Positions 36,182 through 42,762 of a stretch of 64,000 bases of DNA are shown here, one piece after another. The translations under genes and the position numbers were made by a program. The DNA comes from Rhizobacter sp. (GTDB lineage Bacteria; Pseudomonadota; Gammaproteobacteria; Burkholderiales; Burkholderiaceae_C). Numbering within the stretch: position 1 is the stretch's first letter; each line of letters starts with the position of its first letter. The stretch spans positions 4,712,001 through 4,776,000 of the forward strand of contig JAHBZQ010000001.1 in assembly GCA_019635355.1 (NCBI GenBank), in the 5' to 3' direction. The notes beneath the pieces were generated by a model. The model was not told the DNA's origin, searched no databases, and saw only the letters and a program-made list of their open reading frames with translations.

Positions 36182-36198
36182 TTCCGAAAAGGACCACC

Positions 36199-37599
36199 AT
36201 GCTCTCTTACGACTGCGATCTCTTCGTCATCGGCGCCGGCAGCGGCGGCGTGCGCGCCAGCCGCATGGCCGCACAACGCGGCGCTCGCGTGGTGGTGGCC
36301 GAAGCCGGCGCGCTGGGTGGCACCTGCGTCAACGTCGGCTGCATCCCGAAGAAGCTCTACAGCTACGCCGCGCACTTCGGCGAGTGGGCCGAACAATCGC
36401 ACGGCTTCGGCTGGGTGGGCGAGGCCCCGCGCTTCGACTGGGCGGTGCTCAAGCAGCGCCGCGCGGCCGAAATCAAGCGGCTCAACGGCGTGTACGAAGG
36501 CTTGCTGAGCGGCGCGGGTGTGCAGCTGCTGCGCGGCTGGGCGCGGGTGATCGACGAGCACACCGTGGCCGTCGATTGCGCCGGCGGCGAGCAGCGCATC
36601 CGTGCGCAGCACATCCTGCTGGCCACCGGCGGCGCGCCGGTGAAGAGTGGCCTGCCGGGTGACGAATGGGCGAAGAGCTCCGACGACATGTTCGACCTCG
36701 ACCCCTTCCCCAAGCGCCTGGTGGTGGTGGGCGGTGGCTACATCGCCTGCGAGTTCGCGTCCATCTTCCGGGGCCTGGGTGCCGAGGTGACGCTGGTGCA
36801 CCGCGGCACGCACCTGCTGCGCGGCTTCGACCAGGAAATGGCGGTCTTTCTCACCGGCGAGATGCGCAAGAAGGGCGTGAAGGTCTGCCTGGAGACGACC
36901 ATCACCGAGGCCACGCAGCACGGCGCGGTGCAGCGCCTGCGCCTCAGCAACGGCGAGTCGATCGAGGCCGACACCGTGCTGCACGCCACCGGCCGCCGCG
37001 CCCGCACCGAGGGCCTCGGCCTGGAAGCGCTGGGCATCCCCGTCAACAAGGACGGCACCGTGCCCGTCGACGACCGCCTGCAGACGAACGTGCCCTCGGT
37101 GCATGCCCTCGGCGACCTGGTGGGCCGCAAGGCGCTCACGCCGGTGGCGCTGGCCGAGGCGATGTACCTCGTCGACCGCCTCTTCGGCCCGGTGACGGGC
37201 AAGCTCGTGCGCCAGCCGATCGACTACGACCTCGTGCCGACCGCCGTCTTCACCCACCCCAACGTGGGCACCGTCGGCCTGAGCGAAGAGGCCGCCCGCC
37301 GCGCCTACCCGAGATTGCGCGTGTACCGCGCCGAGTTCAAGGCGCTGCAGCACACGCTCAGCGAGAGCACCGAGCGCACGCTGATGAAGCTGCTGGTCGA
37401 CGATGCGAGCGACAAGGTCGTGGGCCTGCACATGGTCGGCCACGACGCGGGCGAAGTGGTGCAGGGCTTTGCGGTGGCGATGCAGGGTGGGCTCACCAAG
37501 GCGGTGTTCGACCGCACGCTCGGCATCCACCCGACGGGCGCCGAGGAGTTCGTCACCATGCGCGAGGTGCTGCGGGTGGTGGAGGCCGACCAGCCCTGA
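36199..37599 (+). CDS. gorA: Glutathione-disulfide reductase
   Basis: A 466-residue pyridine nucleotide-disulfide oxidoreductase. The FAD site is VIGAGSGGVRASRMAA, the redox pair is Cys43/Cys48 in GGTCVNVGCIPKKL, the NADPH site is VVGGGYIACEFASIF with Arg following (VHRGTHLLRGFD), and the C-terminal His/Glu pair is in LGIHPTGAEEFVT. It reduces glutathione disulfide with NADPH in the cytoplasm. The ATG at 36199 has AAAAGGA before it; an upstream in-frame ATG at 36142 lies inside the palindromic repeat and is rejected. The sequence fits the plant/bacterial GR group. Confidence 0.92.
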   Translation: MLSYDCDLFVIGAGSGGVRASRMAAQRGARVVVAEAGALGGTCVNVGCIPKKLYSYAAHFGEWAEQSHGFGWVGEAPRFDWAVLKQRRAAEIKRLNGVYEGLLSGAGVQLLRGWARVIDEHTVAVDCAGGEQRIRAQHILLATGGAPVKSGLPGDEWAKSSDDMFDLDPFPKRLVVVGGGYIACEFASIFRGLGAEVTLVHRGTHLLRGFDQEMAVFLTGEMRKKGVKVCLETTITEATQHGAVQRLRLSNGESIEADTVLHATGRRARTEGLGLEALGIPVNKDGTVPVDDRLQTNVPSVHALGDLVGRKALTPVALAEAMYLVDRLFGPVTGKLVRQPIDYDLVPTAVFTHPNVGTVGLSEEAARRAYPRLRVYRAEFKALQHTLSESTERTLMKLLVDDASDKVVGLHMVGHDAGEVVQGFAVAMQGGLTKAVFDRTLGIHPTGAEEFVTMREVLRVVEADQP

Positions 37600-37606
37600 T
37601 CGGGGA

Positions 37607-37612
37607 CACAAT
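37607..37612 (+). promoter_or_regulatory. Candidate -10 element for the small zinc-ribbon gene, placed for a leaderless transcript
   Basis: CACAAT ends 6 bases before the ATG at 37619, in the 19-base gap after gorA. The spacing would start the transcript at the start codon. No -35 match was found. Confidence 0.35.
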
Positions 37613-37618
37613 CGGCGC

Positions 37619-37936
37619 ATGTCTCCGGAGCTTCTCTTCGCCACGGCCATCGCCGGCGCCGCCTTCCTCGGCGGCCTGCTGTGGGTGCGCCGGCGCGGCC
37701 CGAAGACACGCAACGTGGCCCACAAGGGCCGGCGAGACGCCCCCACCCCGACCAACCTGCGCTACACCTGTGCTGGTTGCGCCGGCCAGTTCACCCACTC
37801 GCGGCGCACGCTCTCGGCGCGCGAGAAAGGCGCCAAGAGCTTCTACTGCAACGCCTGCCACACCCGCTCGCTCACCGTGCCCAAGCCCAAGCCGTGGCAG
37901 CTGGTGAAGAAGGGCGACAAGAAGGCGGGCAAGTAG
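37619..37936 (+). CDS. Small membrane-anchored protein with a CxxC...CxxC zinc-ribbon-like domain
   Basis: A 105-residue protein. One N-terminal hydrophobic helix (about 3-22, LLFATAIAGAAFLGGLLWV) is followed by a basic linker and a short domain with two cysteine pairs, YTCAGCAGQFTHS and FYCNACHTRS, about 30 residues apart, which could bind zinc. The tail is lysine-rich. I do not recognise a named family. The conserved-looking cysteines and the close fit after gorA support a real gene. It is convergent with the LysR gene. Confidence 0.65.
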   Translation: MSPELLFATAIAGAAFLGGLLWVRRRGPKTRNVAHKGRRDAPTPTNLRYTCAGCAGQFTHSRRTLSAREKGAKSFYCNACHTRSLTVPKPKPWQLVKKGDKKAGK

Positions 37937-37973
37937 GTCGACAAGCAGGCCGACAAGCAGGCGCGGCGGGCTC

Positions 37974-38870
37974 TCAGCTCGCGAACCACTCCACCCAGTA
38001 GTCGACGCAGGCCTTGATCTTGGGCAGCCGGTGGCGTGTGCCCGCGGTCACGGCGTAGACGGGGCTCGGCTGCCGGTCCACGAACTCCGGCATCACCGGC
38101 ACGAGCCGGCCGTCCGTCACCAGCGGCTCGGCAGCGATGGTCGAGAGCCGGCCGATGCCCAAGCCCATCAGCACGAGGTTGGCCGCCACCGCCGTGTCGT
38201 TGGCGCGCCAGAAGCCGCGCGCCGGCAGGTTCATCGCCTGGCCGTCGACGACGAAGGGCCACAGGTTGAGGTTGGTGGCGGCGGAGTTGGTGATGAGCTT
38301 GTGCTGCTGCAGCTCGTCGGGGTGCCGCGGCGTGCCGGCCTGGGCGAGGTAGGCGGGCGTGGCGTAGAGCGCGCGGCCGTGCGTGCCGATCTGCCGGGCC
38401 ACCACGGTGTCGGGCAGCGGGCCGCTGGTGGTGCGCAGGGCGATGTCGATGCCGTCGCGGGTGATGTCGGCCAGCCGGTCGCTCACCTCCAGCTCCACCT
38501 GCACGCGCGGGTGGCGTGCATGCAGGCCGGGCAGGCTGGGCAGCACGCGGTACTGCGCCATCACCGTGCTCGCCGCCACGCGCACCAGGCCGCTCGCCTC
38601 GCGCGACTTGGCGCTGAACTCGCCTTCGAGTTCGTCGAGCGAGCCGGTGATGCGGTGGCAATAGTCGAGGAAGGTCTCGCCTTCGGGCGTGAGGGCCAGC
38701 GCGTGGGTGGAGCGGTGCATCAGCTTCACGCCGGTGGTCTTTTCGATGCGCGCCACGGTGCGCGAGACCTGGCTCACCGGCACGTCGCGCTCGCGCGCCA
38801 CGGCCGAGAGCGTGCCGAGCGAGGCCACGCGGGCGAAGAGCTTCAGGTCGTCGAAGGTCAGGCCGTCCAT
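37974..38870 (-). CDS. LysR-family transcriptional regulator
   Basis: A 298-residue LysR regulator. The N-terminal winged helix-turn-helix (about 5-65) reads LKLFARVASLGTLSAVARER then VPVSQVSRTVARIEK; the effector domain follows from about 90. LysR proteins bind a T-N11-A palindrome and usually control the divergent gene as well as themselves. Here the divergent gene encodes a 60-residue protein, with EamA transporters next. A matching palindrome lies 25 bases from the start codon. The effector is unknown. Confidence 0.92.
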   Translation of the reverse strand: MDGLTFDDLKLFARVASLGTLSAVARERDVPVSQVSRTVARIEKTTGVKLMHRSTHALALTPEGETFLDYCHRITGSLDELEGEFSAKSREASGLVRVAASTVMAQYRVLPSLPGLHARHPRVQVELEVSDRLADITRDGIDIALRTTSGPLPDTVVARQIGTHGRALYATPAYLAQAGTPRHPDELQQHKLITNSAATNLNLWPFVVDGQAMNLPARGFWRANDTAVAANLVLMGLGIGRLSTIAAEPLVTDGRLVPVMPEFVDRQPSPVYAVTAGTRHRLPKIKACVDYWVEWFAS

Positions 38871-38894
38871 CGGGCGATGGTAGGGGCCACGGTG

Positions 38895-38909
38895 TTGCAG
38901 CCGCTGCAA
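38895..38909. promoter_or_regulatory. Candidate LysR-type operator in the divergent gap
   Basis: TTGCAGCCGCTGCAA is a perfect inverted repeat (six-base arms, three-base centre) and contains the T-N11-A pattern of LysR boxes. It lies between the LysR start and the small-protein gene. A possible -10, TAGAGT (38955-38960), sits downstream of it for the plus-strand gene. Confidence 0.55.
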
Positions 38910-38984
38910 AGCGGATTTCCGCCGCGTGGGCTGTCGCCGACGAGGGCGCGTGCCTAGAGTCATTTCACCTCTGGGAGACCTGCC

Positions 38985-39167
38985 ATGCCGGACCTCGATC
39001 GCCGTTTCGACCGTCAACTTCTCCAGCTCGCCGCCATGCAGCGCGCCCAAGCCCTGCGCGACGAAGCGCTCGACGCCGCCTGGCTCGGCCTGCGCCGCGC
39101 CGTGAGCCGGGCGGCATCCGCGCTGCTGCGGGCCGCGCCCATCGCTCGGCGCCCCAGCCGGGCATGA
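38985..39167 (+). CDS. Small arginine-rich helical protein of unknown function
   Basis: A 60-residue basic protein, predicted almost entirely helical, with many Arg and Ala residues (LDRRFDRQLLQLAAMQRAQA). Support for a real gene: a GGGAG ribosome-binding sequence 8 bases before the ATG, a -10-like TAGAGT 24 bases upstream, and a divergent LysR regulator with a palindromic operator between them. No family is recognised with confidence; it vaguely recalls short Arg-rich DUF1127-like proteins. It may be a regulator or RNA-binding protein, which is speculation. Confidence 0.55.
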   Translation: MPDLDRRFDRQLLQLAAMQRAQALRDEALDAAWLGLRRAVSRAASALLRAAPIARRPSRA

Positions 39168-39198
39168 GGCGTGGGGCGCGGGCACAATCCCGTGCTTC

Positions 39199-40080
39199 AT
39201 GTCCGCCCCCGCGCTTGCCCTCGTCCTCGTTGCCGCGCTCCTGCATGCCCTGTGGAACGTGGTGGCCAAGAAGGCCGGGGGCGACGGCCGCTTCGCGCTC
39301 ATCGTGGCGTGCTTCATCGTGGTGGTGTGGGCGCCGGTGGGGCTCTGGGCCGGCTGGGACGCGGTGCCGCGCTGGGGCTTCCCCGAGTGGGCGCTCATCG
39401 TGGCCAGCGGCGTCACGCACCTGGCGTACTTCCATGTGCTGCTGCGGGGTTATGCGGCGAGCGACCTCACCGTGGTCTACCCGGTGGCGCGCGGCACGGC
39501 GCCGCTCGTGGCCTCGCTCGGGGCGGTGCTGCTGCTCGGTGAATCGCTGAGCACGCTCGGGGCGATCGGGGTGCTGGCCGTCACCGGCGGCGTCTTCCTC
39601 ATCGCCGGCGGCCCCGGCCTCTGGGCCAAGGCGCACGACCCGGCGCAGCGCGCGCGGGTGATGGCGGGCCTGCGCTGGGGTGGCGCCACCGGCCTGCTCA
39701 TCTCCGGCTACACCCTGATCGACGGTTATGCGGTGAAGGTGTGGCTGATCTCGCCCATCCTCATCGACTACTTCGGCAACTTCGCGCGCATTCCCTTCAT
39801 GCTGCCGATGGCGCTGCGCAACCCCGCGGCGGTGAAGGAGGCGTGGCGCGCGCAGTGGAAACATGCGCTGGTGGTGGCCACCATCAGCCCCTTGGCCTAC
39901 GTGCTGGTGCTGTATGCGGTGACGCTCGCGCCGCTGTCGCACGTGGCGCCGGCCCGCGAGGTGTCGATGCTCTTTGCGGCGCTCTTCGGCGGGCGGCTGC
40001 TGGGCGAGGGCGACCGCGGGCTGCGCATCGCCGGGGCGCTGTGCATCGGGCTCGGCGTGGCCGGGCTGGCGCTGGGCTGA
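39199..40080 (+). CDS. EamA/DMT-family transporter, first of a tandem pair
   Basis: A 293-residue inner-membrane protein with about ten hydrophobic helices in two EamA halves. The opening LLHALWNVVAKKAGGDGRF and DLTVVYPVARGTAPLVASL are characteristic of one subgroup of drug/metabolite transporters. Substrates for this subgroup are not known; amino acids or metabolites are usual for the superfamily. A CACAAT -10-like element lies 10 bases before the ATG. The next gene is a paralogue of identical length beginning 6 bases after the stop. Confidence 0.9.
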   Translation: MSAPALALVLVAALLHALWNVVAKKAGGDGRFALIVACFIVVVWAPVGLWAGWDAVPRWGFPEWALIVASGVTHLAYFHVLLRGYAASDLTVVYPVARGTAPLVASLGAVLLLGESLSTLGAIGVLAVTGGVFLIAGGPGLWAKAHDPAQRARVMAGLRWGGATGLLISGYTLIDGYAVKVWLISPILIDYFGNFARIPFMLPMALRNPAAVKEAWRAQWKHALVVATISPLAYVLVLYAVTLAPLSHVAPAREVSMLFAALFGGRLLGEGDRGLRIAGALCIGLGVAGLALG

Positions 40081-40086
40081 CGCGGC

Positions 40087-40968
40087 ATGTCGCTCGCTGC
40101 CTTGAGCCTCGTGATCGCCGCAGCGCTGCTGCATGCGCTGTGGAACGTGGTCGCGAAGAAGGCCGGTGGCGATGCGCGCTTCTCGCTGCTGCTCACGGGC
40201 TTCCAGGTGCTGCTGTGGTCGCCGCTGGGCCTGTGGGTGGGCTGGGAGGCCGTGCCGCGCTGGGGCGTGGCCGAGTGGTGCGCCGTGGTGGCGAGCGCGT
40301 TCGCCAACCTCGTGTACTTCCACACCCTGCTGCGCGGGTATGCGCAGAGCGATCTCACGGTGGTGTACCCGGTGGCGCGCGGCACCGGCCCGTTGCTGGC
40401 CTCGCTGGGCGCGCTCGTGCTGCTCGACGAATCGATGGGCTGGCTCGGTGCCCTCGGCCTGTTGCTCGTGATCGGCGGCATCTTCCTCGTGGCCGGTGGC
40501 ACGGCGGTGTGGACGAAGGCGCAGGATGTGGCGCAGCGCCGCCGTGTGTTCGCAGGTGTGGGCTGGGGCGCGGCCACCGGGCTGTGCATCGCCGCCTACA
40601 CGCTCATCGACGGCTATGCGATCAAGGTGCTGACGATCCAGCCGGTGCTCTTCATCTTTCTCTGCAACGTGGTGCGGCTGCCGATGCACATGCCCGCGGC
40701 GCTGCGCGACCGGCCGGCGTTCTTCGAAGCGGCGCGCGCGCAATGGCGGCATGCGCTGCTGATCGCGGTGATGGCGCCGCTCGCCTATTTGCTGGTGCTG
40801 TATGCGGTGCAGATGGCACCGGTGTCGCACGTGGCGCCGGCGCGCGAGATGTCGATGCTCTTTGCGGCGCTGCTCGGCGGCAAGCTGCTCGGCGAAAGCG
40901 ACCGTGGCCTGCGCATCGCCGGCGCGCTGTGCATCGGCCTGGGCGTCGCCGGCCTCGCGCTGGGATGA
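40087..40968 (+). CDS. EamA/DMT-family transporter, second of a tandem pair
   Basis: Also 293 residues and clearly a duplicate of the preceding gene: it shares LLHALWNVVAKKAGGD, SDLTVVYPVARGT, YTLIDGYA and an identical C-terminal block RGLRIAGALCIGLGVAGLAL. The middle helices differ more, so the duplication is not recent, or the end has been kept alike by gene conversion. EamA proteins can work as dimers, so the pair may form one heteromeric transporter. Its stop overlaps the DUF429 gene start (ATGA). Confidence 0.9.
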   Translation: MSLAALSLVIAAALLHALWNVVAKKAGGDARFSLLLTGFQVLLWSPLGLWVGWEAVPRWGVAEWCAVVASAFANLVYFHTLLRGYAQSDLTVVYPVARGTGPLLASLGALVLLDESMGWLGALGLLLVIGGIFLVAGGTAVWTKAQDVAQRRRVFAGVGWGAATGLCIAAYTLIDGYAIKVLTIQPVLFIFLCNVVRLPMHMPAALRDRPAFFEAARAQWRHALLIAVMAPLAYLLVLYAVQMAPVSHVAPAREMSMLFAALLGGKLLGESDRGLRIAGALCIGLGVAGLALG

Positions 40969-41804
40969 ACACCATGCAACTCGCCGGCATCGACTTCACC
41001 AGCCGCCCGACGAAGCGCAAGCCCGTCACGGTGGCGCTGGGCGAGCTGCAGCATGGCGTGGTGAAGCTCACCCGCCTCGACCTGCACGAGCGCTTCGAGG
41101 CGCTCTCGCTGTGGCTGCACAGCCCAGGGCCGTGGCTCGCCGCTTGCGACTTCCCCTTCGGCCTGCCGCGCGAGCTGGTGCTGGCGCTCGGCTGGCCCAC
41201 CGAGTGGCGGCCCTTGATGCAGCACTACGCATCGCTCTCGCGCGAGGAGATCCGCGACACCTTCGCCACCTTCTGCGATGCACGCCCGGTGGGCGCCAAG
41301 TTCGCCCACCGCGCCTGCGACGTGCCCGCGGGCTCGTCGCCGTCGATGAAGTGGGTCAACCCGCCGGTCGCCTACATGATGCATGCGGGCGTGCCACTGC
41401 TGCTCGAAGCGGGCGTGCACCTGCCGGGCCTGCATGCGGGCGACCCGCAGCGTGTGGCGGTGGAGGGTTACCCGGGCCTGCTCGCCCGCGAGCTGATCGC
41501 GCGGCGCTCGTACAAGAGCGACGACAAGGCCAAGCAGACGCCCGACCGCCTGATCGCCCGCAAGGACCTGGTCGACGCGCTGGAGCAGGGCCGCAGCCGG
41601 CTCGGTGTGCGCTTGCGCCTGTCGCACGCGCAGCGCGACGCGCTGGTGGCCGATGCCTCGGGCGACGCACTCGACGCCGTGCTGTGCCTCGTGCAGGCCG
41701 CGTGGGCGAGCACGCAGCCGGGCCACGGCATGCCGGCCGATGCCGACCCGCTGGAAGGCTGGATCGCGACCGCCGTGGGGGCAGGCCCTGGGCCGCGAGG
41801 GTAA
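40965..41804 (+). CDS. DUF429 family protein (predicted RNase H-like fold)
   Basis: A 279-residue soluble protein. It opens with LAGIDFTSRPTKRKPVTVAL, carries ACDFPFGLPREL, and later has VEGYPGLLAREL and YKSDDKAK, and SGDALDAVLCLVQAAW near the end; these acidic-motif positions match DUF429 proteins, which are predicted nucleases of the RNase H-like superfamily. No function has been shown. Translation is coupled to the second transporter, though a functional link is unclear. The start chosen is the ATG of the ATGA overlap; a second in-frame ATG follows three codons later. Confidence 0.82.
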   Translation: MNTMQLAGIDFTSRPTKRKPVTVALGELQHGVVKLTRLDLHERFEALSLWLHSPGPWLAACDFPFGLPRELVLALGWPTEWRPLMQHYASLSREEIRDTFATFCDARPVGAKFAHRACDVPAGSSPSMKWVNPPVAYMMHAGVPLLLEAGVHLPGLHAGDPQRVAVEGYPGLLARELIARRSYKSDDKAKQTPDRLIARKDLVDALEQGRSRLGVRLRLSHAQRDALVADASGDALDAVLCLVQAAWASTQPGHGMPADADPLEGWIATAVGAGPGPRG

Positions 41805-41891
41805 TTCCCGGGGGCTGAGCGGCTATTTCATACAAGCGGCCCGGCCCGAGGCCCCGAATGATCGGCATCTGTTGCGAACGGATGCCCTCTC

Positions 41892-42749
41892 ATGGTGAAC
41901 CCTCAGTTGATGAGTTCTGCCCAGCCCGCCGCCCTGTCGGCTGCGTGCGTGCACGACCGGCGCCTGCATGTGGTTCGCGACGGTTTCCTCTACGCCGGCA
42001 CCATCGACGAGGTGACGACCCAGCGGCACTCGGTGGTGCTCTACCTCGCGCTGACCGACGAAGACTTCGAGATCCACCTGCCGCAAGCGAGGCTGGCTGC
42101 GCGGGCGGCCGTGCTGAGCCCGGGCGTGCGCAACCGGGTCGTGGGCGGCGCGGGGCCGGTGGCCTGCATCGACATCGGGGCCACGCATCGCCATTTCAGC
42201 CGGCTCGCGCGGGCCGGCTTCAGCGCGCAGGCGTGGCCGGCGGGGCACTTCAAGGTGGCCTTGCGGGCGCTCACGGCGTTTGGCGAGGGCCGCCTCACCC
42301 ACGCGCAGGCCGACGAGCTCTACACCTGGCTGGCCGAGCTCGCGATCGACCGCACCCCGGCGATCAGGCCGACCGATGAGCGTGTGCGCGAGGTGATGCG
42401 GCTGCTGCGGCGAGACCTCGACTCGCCGACCTGCGAGCTGGCGGCGGCGGTGGGGCTGTCGGAGTCATGGCTCGTGCACCTCTTCCACCGCGAGGTGGGC
42501 ATCACCCTGCGCCAGTACGAGCGCACGCTGCGCCTGCAGCTCGCCGCCGCGTACCTGAAGAGCGGCGTGAGCCTCACCGAAGTGGCGGCGATGGCCGGCT
42601 TCGCCGACCTGGCGCATTTCTCCAAGATGTGGAAGGTGCACTACGGGTTCGCGCCGCAGCGGGCGTTCGCGGGCGACGAGATCTTCATCGACCCCATTCC
42701 CTCGCCTTCGTGCGTCGAGCTTTCGTGCATCGAGCCGCGGCCGCACTGA
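41892..42749 (+). CDS. AraC-family transcriptional regulator
   Basis: A 285-residue protein with an N-terminal sensing region (about 1-150) and a C-terminal double helix-turn-helix (about 160-260): CELAAAVGLSESWLVHLFHR, then GITLRQYERTLRL, and SLTEVAAMAGFADLAHFSKM, then FGFAPQR-like FAPQRAF. It is convergent with the pilin operon, ending 14 bases from the mshQ stop. Its targets and effector are unknown; no gene of its own strand follows it closely. Confidence 0.9.
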   Translation: MVNPQLMSSAQPAALSAACVHDRRLHVVRDGFLYAGTIDEVTTQRHSVVLYLALTDEDFEIHLPQARLAARAAVLSPGVRNRVVGGAGPVACIDIGATHRHFSRLARAGFSAQAWPAGHFKVALRALTAFGEGRLTHAQADELYTWLAELAIDRTPAIRPTDERVREVMRLLRRDLDSPTCELAAAVGLSESWLVHLFHREVGITLRQYERTLRLQLAAAYLKSGVSLTEVAAMAGFADLAHFSKMWKVHYGFAPQRAFAGDEIFIDPIPSPSCVELSCIEPRPH

Positions 42750-42762
42750 GCGGCGCGCAGCG

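Noticed and set aside
37937..37973. Short repeat (GACAAGCAGGC twice) between the zinc-ribbon and LysR genes
   Set aside because: Only two imperfect units of about 12 bases; no structure or function can be supported.
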